Shown piece by piece: positions 22,954-33,975 of a DNA stretch of 64,000 nucleotides. Source of the DNA: Sepiola atlantica (lineage: Eukaryota > Mollusca > Cephalopoda > Sepiida > Sepiolidae); the NCBI GenBank assembly GCA_963556195.1, contig OY744544.1, positions 47,948,484 to 48,012,483 on the forward strand. The letters are read 5' to 3'. Each line of letters begins with the position of its first letter. Position 1 is the first letter of the stretch. Under the pieces are notes generated by a model that was not told the DNA's origin, ran no database searches, and was given only the letters and a program-made list of their open reading frames with translations. Position numbers and translations under genes: made by a program.

Positions 22954-23435
22954 TAAAGACGTTTTTCCTCTGTACCTTTGGCGAGAGTAAGAAAATAACC
23001 ATATGTATCATAGGCTACTAAACTCACAACTGTATTCATCTTATTCACTCTTGAAGAAATGTATGATTATTTTCTCCATCTAACAATAAATACTATCAGA
23101 CCACCATCAAAGACGCTCCCCAAAACATAAAGATGGTAGTAAAAACGTTTCCCTCTAATATTTTTCTACTATCACTCTCCCTTTAATCACCGGGAAGTAA
23201 TACACAACAGATACTTTAGAAAAACGTAACCGTTACTGTTTTCTATTCATCTTCAATTAATTTAATACATAATACACTATATTCCGCTAAAATTTAATAG
23301 ACACTGATATTTCAATGATTTTCAACAATATTAGATTACGTTATTTATAACTATAACGTATAGACTTCATCTATTTCCGAAATGTACGGAATAAATTTAA
23401 ACTTATTCAATTATACTGTACATTGATTCAAAATG
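22952..23435. other. AT-rich DNA, partly related to 24560-24680
   Basis: A segment near 23240-23320 (AATTAATTTAATACATA, then a CGCTAAAA-like block) resembles 24610-24680, which suggests dispersed copies within one element. No coding signal. Confidence 0.4.
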
Positions 23436-23935
23436 GCGGCTAAATCGAATCGACTTCAGACATTTTACTTAGCAAGCTTGGATTACTTCAGGTATATTTT
23501 CATTATTTAACTTGAACACTTAGACAATTTAATACATATACCTTTAAAACTTAAAAATCTGCGGCTTAATCGAATCGACTTCAGACATTTTACTTAGCAA
23601 GCTTGGATTACTTCAGGTATATTTTCATTATTTAACTTGAACACTTAGACAATTTAATACATATACCTTTAAAACTTAAAAATCTGCGGCTTAATCGAAT
23701 CGACTTCAGACATTTTACTTAGCAAGCTTGGATTACTTCAGGTATATTTTCATTATTTAACTTGAACACTTAGACAATTTAATACATATACCTTTAAAAC
23801 TTAAAAATCTGCGGCTTAATCGAATCGACTTCAGACATTTTACTTAGCAAGCTTGGATTACTTCAGGTATATTTTCATTATTTAACTTGAACACTTAGAC
23901 AATTTAATACATATACCTTTAAAACTTAAAAATCT
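23436..23935 (+). repeat. 125-bp tandem repeat, 4 copies
   Basis: Four units of 125 bp start at 23436, 23561, 23686 and 23811 and end at 23935. Each begins with GCGGCT, contains AGCAAGCTTGGATTACTTC and ends with CTTAAAAATCT. The units are almost identical; only the first differs at its start (GCGGCTAAATCG against GCGGCTTAATCG). High identity means recent expansion. Confidence 0.97.
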
Positions 23936-24260
23936 TTTTCAAATTACTTACAGCGTAAAATTAACTGCAGTGTTCACTTCGACAACATTCATTTATTGAT
24001 ACCAATCCCATACGAGTCTACCACTAAAAAATAACAGACAACATAAGTTCATTGTTTCACTTTTGACCATCCATACATATCTAACATTATTCCAACATTC
24101 GTGTTTTCATTTTCACGTTAGTCATTCGTCTTTTTTATTTGGGAGAGGGGTATTTTACATAAGACTTTTATTTTCTTCTTTAGATTTACCTATTATAACC
24201 GTTCCATTCTCTCTCCCTCTCTCCCTCTCTTCTTCCATTCTCGCTCTCTCTCTCTCTCCC

Positions 24261-24306
<46 letters not shown>

Positions 24307-24700
24307 TTCGCAACAATTTATAAAAAAACGTGTTTACATTTTCGCCGATTTAAATAATCGCAGTACGCAACAGTATCTTAGAGGCAATACACATTAAACA
24401 GCTACTTACAATTTTTTTGCTAACATTCGATTTGAATTAGTATTCGTCGATGTATTTAAATGTGTTTTTTTATTATCATGATTATACGTCAGTTACGAAT
24501 AACGTTCCTTTATTTTAAACACACACCGGCGTAACATTTAAAACCATTATTTTCATCCACATGTTCCTATTCATCGAACATCAATCGATATTAATTCATA
24601 CCGAACAGTATTCTAATTAATTTAATAATTTTTTACATACTTTATTCGACGCTAAAACTGCTACTGATGTTTAAAATAAATATTAATTTCTACTTTTTTA
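23936..24700. other. AT-rich DNA with a (TC)n tract
   Basis: Contains an imperfect TC microsatellite at about 24209-24303. No gene is seen. Confidence 0.5.
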
Positions 24701-24714
24701 AATATACTTCAACT

Positions 24715-25240
24715 TAAAGTGCAGTATCCGTTACTTTGTTCTTTCTATTTTAGGTCAGTCAAGTAGAAATCTTTCTTTTTTTATTATTATTTTATTACTT
24801 TTCCTCTATTTAACTATTTGTCAATTTTACAAGACATCCTTCTAGACTGTGGCAATCTCCCCAACATATGGGTTTTCAACACATTAAACATAAATACTTC
24901 AAGACTTTGTTTTCCCCCCAGGAGATGAATTTGTAACACTTTAAACATTAACATTGTATAACTCTCCACTCGTGGAGATGCAACTATGTAGCAACAACAT
25001 AGTCAATGGTAAAATTGAAGATTAGTTAACAGTCGATAAATCGAAAACAAAATAACCACAACAAATTCTTTAAATCAATCGCTATATATTTAAATCAAAG
25101 CCAGACTGAGACGAAAGATCGATTTTCAATGTTGGTAAATACAATCTTCCACCAAAATGGGAACTACGGATTGGAATAAAAATTGCCTCAATCAACAAGT
25201 ATTTTTACTTCACTGACCTTAGAAAGCTTCACATATATTC
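24715..25240. repeat. Inverted-repeat (foldback) element, diverged short copy
   Basis: The left part (about 24715-24870) contains AAGTGCAGTATCCGTTA, AGTAGAAAT and TCTAGACTGTGGCAAT. The right part (about 25120-25240) is an inverted, diverged version (AAATTGCCTCAATCAAC, TACTTCACTGACC). Both match the arms of the larger foldback element at 37747-38826, so these are two copies of one family. The central part here is shorter and unlike the other copy. Confidence 0.65.
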
Positions 25241-25471
25241 TTAGATCATATTTACTTTGAGAGGGTAGTGGTTTTTATTTTTTCGAATAAACTGCTAATG
25301 ACAATCGTAGAGGGGCGGAGGGCGCAGTCACATAAACTATAGAGAAATCTATTTTGTTTGATTCAAAACATCGATAAATCCTACTGATCAAACGTAAAGG
25401 GTTGTTTCCAACTGCTTTTTAACGAATTAATACTCCAATACTTATATTTTCTGAATTTAATTTATATCAAT
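25241..25471. other. No recognisable feature
   Basis: Short AT-rich stretch between the foldback copy and the Helitron-like terminus. Confidence 0.35.
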
Positions 25472-25503
25472 CCCGGGCAATTCCAGAGCACGGGTCCTGC
25501 TAG
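25472..25503 (+). mobile_element. Helitron-like 3' terminus
   Basis: CCCGGGC pairs with GCACGGG as an imperfect hairpin (25472-25494), followed by TCCTG and CTAG (25500-25503), and then T of a TATA tract. A hairpin about ten bases before a terminal CTRR, inserted between A and T, is the known signature of Helitron 3' ends. No 5' TC end or Rep/Helicase was found. If real, the element may include the 125-bp array upstream, since non-autonomous Helitrons of molluscs often carry central tandem repeats. Confidence 0.5.
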
Positions 25504-25519
25504 TATATATATATATATA

Positions 25520-25555
<36 letters not shown>
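25504..25555. repeat. (TA)n microsatellite
   Basis: About 50 bp of TA with one AG interruption near 25519. Confidence 0.95.
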
Positions 25556-25561
<6 letters not shown>

Positions 25562-25577
25562 TATTTGAAAAATATAT

Positions 25578-25706
25578 GTCAACGTCCTGAAATGAGATCT
25601 AAGTACTTTGATCTCATTTCAGTACGTTGACATTCTCTTTGGTATAGACTTTTAAAAATGTAAAAAGTCAACCCATCTGGATGAAACCGCGGTACGATTC
25701 TGAAAT
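25578..25706 (+). ncRNA. Decayed hammerhead with adjoining hairpin
   Basis: A 21-bp hairpin with one mismatch spans 25578-25631 (arms GTCAACGTCCTGAAATG... and ...CATTTCAGTACGTTGAC). Its right arm also offers ATTTCAG (25616-25622), which pairs with CTGAAAT at 25700-25706 as stem I of a hammerhead whose 3' core is GAAA (25683-25686), palindromic CCGCGG (25687-25692) and TA. The expected CTGANGA is mutated to TTGACAT at 25627-25633. The same block at 42296-42410 retains CTGACGA. The hairpin probably comes from a head-to-head copy cut off by the (TA)n tract at 25555. Confidence 0.55.
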
Positions 25707-26130
25707 ATGTAACATATATTTTTCAAATAAATTATTTGTATTAGCTCTCATTCTTTTGCGATCGAGCACTTTATTTATTTATTTTCAATATAACTTGACA
25801 CACACAATATATATATATATATATGAATATATATATATATATAAAAATTATATTTTTTTAAAATTTACGAACCTATTATTATAAATTTTAAATATATATT
25901 CTCGCCAACCCTGTGAGTAACATGGGCTCATTATTTTTTTGTAAACTCTACCATTTAGGATTTGTCTTATGTGCTTGAAAATGTTCTTATTCCTAATATC
26001 CGCTATTCCTACTAGGCTAACATCGAGACGTAAAGATGGAAAATAACATTCTAAATAATTATCAAATAAGCACGGAAAAAAGAAAGATTTCTTGAAAGTA
26101 GCGGTCTGTATTTAGATTGAAAATCTAGTG

Positions 26131-26308
26131 TAGTATATAGAAAGTAGTAAGAACAAACATATGAAATAATAACGGTGAAAGATTTTTTTTAAAAGTATGC
26201 CTATTAAGAGTCTGTTCTTAATAGGCATACACGGTAGTTGGAACTGTGGAAGTAGATGTTCGCGATAGAGTATATAGACAGTAGTAAGAACAAACATGAA
26301 ATAATAAT
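26131..26308. repeat. Direct repeats flanking a perfect hairpin
   Basis: Two 42-bp near-identical direct repeats (26131-26172 and 26267-26308, both containing AGTAGTAAGAACAAACAT) flank a perfect 15-bp hairpin, GTATGCCTATTAAGA (26195-26209) and its complement (26216-26230), with a 6-base loop. The layout resembles a very small mobile element or a foldback between duplicated targets, but I cannot assign it. Confidence 0.75.
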
Positions 26309-27440
26309 GCTAGAAGTGTGAATTCAATGGCGAAAGAGTTTGATGATGAGTCTAAGCCGATTTGATCATTCGAAAATCACACCCAGTTATCAAATCTAGT
26401 ACCAAATTCTCAGCTGCATGGAAAAACAGAATCAAATAAAACAATGGGGCTGATGTGAGGAGCACAATCCAGAACTTTTTCTCAAAGGATTGCCTAAAAA
26501 GAAACAGATACCTTGTAATGAAGGAAGGACGAAGGTTCGATGTGCTTCTCTACATTGATTTACTGCAATGCGATTCTTTTTTATTGATTTAGATCAAATA
26601 CGTAATCTTCGGACAACATACGATCAGCGAACTGCATTTCTGCACGCCGCGGTATAGAATTTTTATCACCAATATTTTTCTCAAATTATTGTACTTTAAA
26701 GATCTACAAGGTTTCTTCTAGTTATTTTCCATGGAGATCCTTACTTACACAGCTATATTCATTCCACCACCTTCAAATCCCCCATATATTAATGTGACAG
26801 AAAGTAATTTTTCATGACCCGCCACCCATTGAAGTGTTATGATTCTCGCTGGTAAGAATCCCGGGGATGTTAAGGCGTGGAGACCATACACAAATCCATA
26901 AAGCCGAATGGGAGAGATTACTTTGAAGTGGAAACAACCCTATAATTTGTTTTTTAGGGATTGAAATAAAATGTTTCTGACACCAGTCCCGTTACTTTTC
27001 AGACAAACCACGTATATTTGTGAGTGTTGTTCATTCAATGTAAATTCATCGTTCAGACATCGATCGTTTGAGCAGTTTCTGCAGTTTTTTTAATCTTCCA
27101 TTTTTTTTTTTTTGACAGGAATTCCGTCTTTCATTTTGGAAATAGTGAGCGTATTTGTTTTCTCAGAGAACATGTTCGCTACATTCATTTACTACAATAG
27201 TGGGAATTATGTACAAACTGATAATCTGTTTGCTTTCTGGAATCGGATTTGGTTGAACAGAGTAAAGACGAAGATGGGAGCGCCAGCTAAAAAAACGGAA
27301 ATAAAGAAAAAACATTCCGACTAAAATTAATTGTGGTCTTGTTGTGTTTCGAAATACGACAGGCGGCAATTTTAAAACGGTTTCCTTTGAAGGCAGCAAC
27401 CTTGATGTAGGGGATTGCGGCAGATTATTGGAAATGTTGT
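26309..27440. other. No recognisable feature
   Basis: AT-rich sequence with only short frames. Scanned for RT, transposase and zinc-knuckle motifs without success. Confidence 0.4.
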
Positions 27441-28353
27441 TATTATCTTATGTATTTTAACAGATGCTTATATCCTTTCGATCCGTACATATATTATCTT
27501 ATGTATTTTAACAGATGTTTATACCCTTTCGATCCGTACATATATTATCTTATGTATTTTAACAGATGTTTATACCCTTTCGATCCGTACATATATTATC
27601 TTATGTATTTTAACAGATGTTTATACCCTTTCGATCCGTACATATATTATCTTATGTATTTTAACAGATGTTTATACCCTTTCGATCCGTACATATATTA
27701 TCTTATGTATTTTAACAGATGTTTATACCCTTTCGATCCGTACATATATTATCTTATGTATTTTAACAGATGTTTATACCCTTTCGATCCGTACATATAT
27801 TATCTTATGTATTTTAACAGATGTTTATACCCTTTCGATCCGTACATATATTATCTTATGTATTTTAACAGATGTTTATACCCTTTCGATCCGTACATAT
27901 ATTATCTTATGTATTTTAACAGATGTTTATACCCTTTCGATCCGTACATATATTATCTTATGTATTTTAACAGATGTTTATACCCTTTCGATCCGTACAT
28001 ATATTATCTTATGTATTTTAACAGATGTTTATACCCTTTCGATCCGTACATATATTATCTTATGTATTTTAACAGATGTTTATACCCTTTCGATCCGTAC
28101 ATATATTATCTTATGTATTTTAACAGATGTTTATACCCTTTCGATCCGTACATATATTATCTTATGTATTTTAACAGATGTTTATACCCTTTCGATCCGT
28201 ACATATATTATCTTATGTATTTTAACAGATGCTTATACCCTTTCGATCCGTACATATATTATCTTATGTATTTTAACAGATGTTTATACCCTTTCGATCC
28301 GTACATATATTATCTTATGTAACAGATGCTTATATCCTTTCGATCTGTACATA
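27441..28353 (+). repeat. 51-bp minisatellite, about 17 units
   Basis: Units of 51 bp run head to tail, each containing TTATGTATTTTAACAGATG then TTTATACCCTTTCGATCCG. Almost all are identical; the outermost units and one internal unit (near 28231) carry GCTTAT in place of GTTTAT, and the first and last have ATATCC in place of ATACCC. Because 51 is a multiple of three, two forward frames stay open for about 290 and 339 codons, giving repeats such as ILCILTDVYTLSIRTYI. I regard these as a by-product of the repeat. Confidence 0.97.
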
Positions 28354-29101
28354 TACTCTGTAGAGCCTAAAAGAGACGTGTTTTCATTCTCGTACACTTT
28401 AATCTACTCATTTGATCTGTCCGTATATGTATAGCATGACCCATTGCTTTGTATAATAAGATCAGTACAAATGAACTCGACCGCTCTTGATAGTACTTAA
28501 ACTCCACTTGCCGAGATCACCCAATGCTATTTGCACATTAATAATGGCACCTTTATTACCGTCACTAAGAAGGTTGTTTTGATTTTTCTGTTAACCGACT
28601 TACTCACAAATTATGTAACCGATGAGTCTGTGAAGAATATATTTAAGAATATATTTAATTTTGTTACAGACCCGAATAAAAAAGAGTAGGTTCAAAGTGT
28701 CTTAGTTTCAATATTCACGTCGCCACCGCCAACTTCTGTTTTCATCGCTCAACGCGCAGGTTGAATGGACGCATCTAAAGAATGGATACGCTTTAGTTTA
28801 CAAATCAACGACTTTAAACGTTTGACGAGATTGGAATTTGTTAAGTCAAACACATGTGTAATCTGACATCAGCACTGGTATCACTTGTGTCATTGCACAC
28901 CCCTCTATGAGAGACACATAGGTTAACAAGTACGATGTAATACGGGTGATCACTTGTGCATACGACCGCGCAAGGAGGTGACCGCCATTCCAATCGAAAT
29001 TCGCCTGATTTATAGGGTAGCTCATAAACATTAAAGTAAGAAAAAACTCAATCGCAACCAGAAAAATATTTAAAATACGAATGAAAAGAACACGTTTTTG
29101 G

Positions 29102-29103
<2 letters not shown>
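28354..29103. other. No recognisable feature
   Basis: Contains no readable coding or repeat structure. Moderate GC near 28700-29000. Confidence 0.4.
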
Positions 29104-29162
<59 letters not shown>

Positions 29163-29171
29163 AGAGAGAGA
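29104..29171. repeat. (TA)n-(GA)n microsatellite
   Basis: About 56 bp of TA followed by a short AG run. Confidence 0.96.
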
Positions 29172-30292
29172 GGAGTATTAGAAGGCTATCACAATGCATG
29201 AAATGGAAATATGTCGGCGTTGATCTCAATTTATATATTTTTATTTTTTAATTTGTTTAATATTTTTTATATATAGCAAATCTTACTTGATTAGGCAAGA
29301 CTTCAACACTGTGATGTAATGTGTGTGACCGTGTTCTATAACGTATTTCGAGGAAGACCTCTTTGTCAAATGGTGGGTGTTTCAAATCTCAATAAAACGT
29401 GCGGAATGGCAATACTGCTTATAACCTAGTAAATATTAATATCCGCAGCAAATATAAAAAAACTAAAACTATAACTGACTGTTTTTTTGTTTTTATTATT
29501 TTAATTATTTAATTTATTTTTTTTTTTCTGAATATTTTATATTTGAACCCACTGATGAAGTGCCATATATTTATATATATATATATATATATAAAAAATA
29601 CATATATATCTTTTGTGGAGGGGGAGGTAGAGATAACAGCCAAGAGCGGTGTTCAATTTTCTTTTCTTCTAATATTTTTTATTTAATATTTTTTTATATA
29701 TACTATGGTTATTTTATTTTATTCTAACAATATTTACTTATTTGCTTTTCTGAAATTAAAAAAAAAAAATTTTTTCAATGACTAAATATGTTTCCATTTA
29801 TACCCTGGTCAGATTGTAAATGTAGTGAACGGAGCAATATCCTCAATTCTTGTTTTATTTATATTTAATATAATCATTATCCACTTGATCTGAAACTATT
29901 CAAATCTGTTATGATTTTAGTAAAATGTCATTACAATTCAGTTTAATTCACTAACGACTTTTTTAAAATTTAAATTTAATGTTGGGGTATCCATTCAAGC
30001 CCAGCACCTGATGGATTGCCTAGTGCATGCGGTTTTGTCTTCTAATACACTACAGTTGTCCCGAATGCGTGTTATTTAATTCATCGCATATCCTATTTTT
30101 GCTCTTAGACTTGTAATGCACAAAGATGTTTGAAATAAAAATTATTAAAAAAAATTTTGTTTGAAAAAATATATAACTTAAAATCACTTGTTTTTGTCTT
30201 AATTCTCAACGTCGACATATTTCCATTTCTTGCATTATGATAGCCTTCTATATACGTATTACACACAATGCTTCAAGCAAACTACCTCTCCT

Positions 30293-30294
<2 letters not shown>
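29172..30294. other. AT-rich DNA with a truncated hammerhead-like core
   Basis: CTGATGA at 29552-29558 is followed after nine bases by a short TA tract (29567-29592), so any hammerhead here is cut off before stem II. Otherwise T-rich and A-rich runs only. Confidence 0.35.

Positions 30295-30377
<83 letters not shown>
30295..30377. repeat. (TA)n microsatellite
   Basis: About 82 bp of pure TA. Confidence 0.98.
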
Positions 30378-30380
<3 letters not shown>

Positions 30381-30384
30381 TTGC

Positions 30385-30860
30385 TAGGATGGGAGGATGA
30401 TATCATGATGAACGAACTACATACACTGACTCCTAAACGAGGAAGTAATGATTGAGAGGATGATATCATATCGAACGAACACTACTCCCCCATAAAGAAA
30501 GATTTAATGCCTGGGATGATGATATCATGACAACAGAATATATAGTAGACTACCCTTCCCAAATGGTATCGTGATGAACGAACATATACTATGCGACCCC
30601 ACAATACTAGCCTTTAGGCTAGGAAGAATGTACCATGACGAATGAAAATGTATTACACTACCGTCCCTCCCCCCCCAAAAAAAAATAAGAGGGGAATTCA
30701 CCCCTCCCCCAAAAGGATGCTGAAATGCCTGGTCGGATGGTATTATGATGAATGGGCATATAATACAATACCCGCTTCAAAATAGAAAAGGTAATACCTG
30801 AGAAGATCGTAATATGGGAAAGTTAATACCTGTGAGTATAGTATCATGGCAACAGAAAAG
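30385..30860 (-). repeat. Dispersed satellite family, locus 1
   Basis: About eight diverged units of roughly 60-100 bp carry a core like GATGATATCATGATGAACG (near 30393, 30457, 30516, 30562, 30627, 30734, 30803 and 30832), followed by ATA...CACTAC and C-rich spacers. The reverse complement gives GTAGTGTAGTAT, TGTTC and CATGATATCATC, the core of arrays at 43930-44520 and 61560-61830. Orientation is given relative to those arrays. Confidence 0.75.
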
Positions 30861-32548
30861 ATACAACACTAACCCACCTCCACCCATCCCACCCCCCAAA
30901 AAAGAAGGAGAAGATAATCTCTGGGAAAATAATCTCATAATTTTTCATTTTTTTATTTCTTTATTTTTTTATTCCGTCTTACTCGCGTTTCACAACCTAA
31001 AAAGTTATATTTGTTCTACCAAGCTGCTTTTCAGAGAACAATCATTTAACAATAAAAAACAAGCACATTATTCGAAAACAAATAGGAAGAAAAGTGGCCA
31101 AGAAAGATGAAAAGAACGGCATGTCAAAAAGTACGAAAGAAACTCACTTTACAGATGACAATTAGAGATAAATAACCCCAACATCTGACACAGCGTAAGC
31201 CGATTCCCAATCATCTATTTTGGAATCAAGTAAGCAAAGCTAGGATCGACATGTGTCGATTCAGAAGTCAAACTCGGACAAAACCTCGATAAAATTTGGA
31301 AATGTCAGTTGATAAAATATTGTTAACTCTAAATTTTAATCATAATGATGTTCATAAAGTTTAAATATGTTATTTCATATTAAAATACGATCAGCATTGA
31401 AAGTTACCAAATAGTAATAATGGAAATTAGCCATGTCATGTTTTCCCAGCCTAGCTACGATGGGAATAAATAAATAAATAACTCATCTCCCGCTAAATAT
31501 GTAATCTACAACAGATAGAATTAATTCTAACAAAACAAACATAATATTGTAGGTAATTACATTTATATCCAAAGATTTTTTATTTTATCCTTATTTCAAA
31601 TTAAATCACGGTTATATAAGCCACAGTTAATTCTCTTTTTTCGTATGACTAAAGAAAAAAGGGGAATCAAAGTGACGTAATTCTGTATGAAATAATGGAG
31701 TTATCCACCATTAATTTCACTTAATTTTTGTTTAAAAAAGAAAAAACTTCTTTTTCCCCATAATATCCACACTGATATTTTTATATGTAAGTTGCTAGAT
31801 CATCCATAATCCCCTCCCCCTCCCCGCAAAAAAACACTATTTATATTACAGTCTATAAGTGACCGTCCAAACAGAGAAGGGAAAACATTAGTTCCCAAGT
31901 CACCACAATTCCCCCAGTTGAATTAGTAAATAAATGTAGCGATTCTAAAGTTAATACAATGCAAGCTATCTATATTATAAAGATTCTTATTTTATTAACT
32001 CACCCCCAATATATTAAGAAAAACATAACCCATTGTATTTCCCCCTTTACTAAATCGATCACGAAAGTTCCATACTATCCTCCCGCCCAGTTATTTATAT
32101 TTAGATGGAAACATTTACTTAATTGCAAGGAATAGGTTGTGAGCCATCATCTATATCACTACCATTCCAAACCCCGACATCTGCTTATCATAAAAGCGTT
32201 TTAACAGTTACTGTATCAGTTTATTCCCAAACTATGTAAGCTATTCCTAACTTAAAATCTATATTTGTTATTTACTGGATATAAAAATGCTTATGGCTCC
32301 ACCAAATCTAATATGCAGTTCATTGTAGATTGGAGACATATAGTTTCCGATGAAAACCAATGATATTATCTATTGAATTGGGAGCATGTAGACTACAACC
32401 TCCTTCCCTCGTAACGTCTACCTACAAGCAAACCCCTTTAAATTAACCCAACAGATATGTTAGGTATGTCAACTACTTTACTGAGCGTACCATACTCGCA
32501 CGTAAGTTTCCGCAACAAATCAACCGGAAAAGGGGTATTATATATCCA

Positions 32549-32551
<3 letters not shown>
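30861..32551. other. No recognisable feature
   Basis: AT-rich with short C-rich patches. No convincing coding frames, repeats or element ends were found. Confidence 0.4.

Positions 32552-32632
<81 letters not shown>
32552..32632. repeat. (TA)n microsatellite
   Basis: About 80 bp of pure TA directly before PLE 2. Confidence 0.98.
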
Positions 32633-32635
<3 letters not shown>

Positions 32636-32639
32636 GCAA

Positions 32640-33975
32640 ATTACAAACTATAAATCTTACATGATGGACATAATACAGGCCGTAAATTCTTTTGTAATAA
32701 AATTCTACTGGAGTGTAATAAAATTCGTCATCATTCCTCTGAAGAAGTGGAACGAAAAACTGACAACTAGAACACCCGAATAATGCACCCTCCGGAAATT
32801 GATATGCCTACGTGCGAATCGGATAAAACATACACTAAATTCTACAACATCAAAACGTGAAAACGCCCAACTGCCCTGACTATTCTAGAAAATTTTGAGC
32901 AGGACATGTTTAACATGATTCGTAATCTGAAGTTTAAAAAGAAGTAATACTCTAATCTCACAATAAGATAAATCAAACTTTAAAACAATAATAAGTGATC
33001 CTAATTTAATTGTACCAGCTCACAGAACAATGAACCTTTAAAACATGAGTTTCGAAACTTATAATAATCTGATTTTAAAAAGATTACGTAAAAACTACAA
33101 AATAGTTCATCTAAATAACCTTAATAATATTAACTCATCAGCTCTAGAAATATGCTCAAAAATCAATATTGATTATAACATAGGGATGTATACTCCTAAA
33201 TGCCCCAGATTTACGTTAAAGGATCATAAAAAGGATTTCAATAATAACCCTAGTATTAGATTAATCTCTCCTTGTATATCTGGCATAGGAATAATTAGCA
33301 AGAGGATCTTGGACAGGACCATACAATGCTATTAAATCTAAAGTATCTAATAACTTGTGGTCATCGCCGGATGAAATTATCAGTTGGTTTGGGTAATTAC
33401 ACAAACACGCGAATAGAAAATTTATTATGTTTAACATAGACTCATATTAACCCTAAATTTATCCCGCAATGCTGGATAAGGCTTTTGATATAGCCTTCGC
33501 GGAAGCAAATATAACTAGACCAGAAATAGACATTATAGAATTAGCGAGAAGAACATTAATTCGATATGATACAAAATTATGGACAAGGAAAGATAGGGTA
33601 AAAAAAATATGATATTATAATAGGGGACTGACTCTGTGCAGGTAACTGACTTGGTTGGCCTTTACATTCGGAGAGAGGTGCCACATATGAGTGGGTTATA
33701 CAGAGATGATACACTATTCTTTGTTAACTCTGGCAATAGGAACTTAGAGAAAACAAAAAAGATATACACAATGTGTTTTAAATCTGGATTTCAAGATAAC
33801 CATAGATATAAACAATAAGATTGTGAACCTTCTAGCAACTACTCTAAATCTAAACAATAAAACGTATGAACCATATCATAAACCTAATCATATGCTTTAC
33901 TACGTGGACAATAATTCGAAGCACCCGGGTTCTGTTAAGAAAGCTCTTATCACTGTATCTCTATGAAAGTATCAA
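32640..33975 (+). pseudogene. Penelope-like element 2: RT remnant, 3'-truncated
   Basis: The reverse transcriptase of a PLE, much decayed. In order: NFEQDMFNMIRNLKFKK (about 32892), LIVPAHRTMN (about 33008), MSFETYNNLILKRLRKNYKI (33045), CPRFTLKDHKKDF then NPSIRLISPCISGIGIISKR (33200-33300), MLDKAFDIAFAEANITRPEI (about 33472), LVGLYIRREV (33651), the catalytic motif GLYRDDTLFFV (33699, both Asp kept) and the thumb LNLNNKTYEPYHKPN and NSKHPGSVKKALIT (33850-33955). At least five frameshifts. The GIY-YIG domain is missing. A CTCTGAAGA...CGAAA segment at 32736-32759 may be a decayed hammerhead in its 5' region. Confidence 0.85.

Noticed and set aside
23436..23935. CRISPR-like array for the 125-bp repeat
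   Set aside because: The repeats are directly contiguous with no variable spacers, the unit is far too long and the genome is eukaryotic.
27415..28434. 339-codon and 290-codon open frames in the 51-bp repeat as a repetitive membrane protein
   Set aside because: Both frames follow from a 51-bp unit lacking stops, flanks are non-coding, and the units differ by very little, so there is no sign of codon-level constraint.
29321..29400. Possible hammerhead on the minus strand near 29340-29385 (GAGG-TCTT-CCTC, GAAA, TACGTTATA)
   Set aside because: The stem II hairpin and GAAA are there, but the first core box reads TTGACAA, with two conserved bases changed, and stem I does not pair.
32736..32775. 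CTCTGAAGAAGTGGAACGAAA at the 5' side of PLE 2 as a hammerhead
   Set aside because: Only two pairs are possible for stem II and no stem I partner was found. It may be a relic but does not meet the motif.
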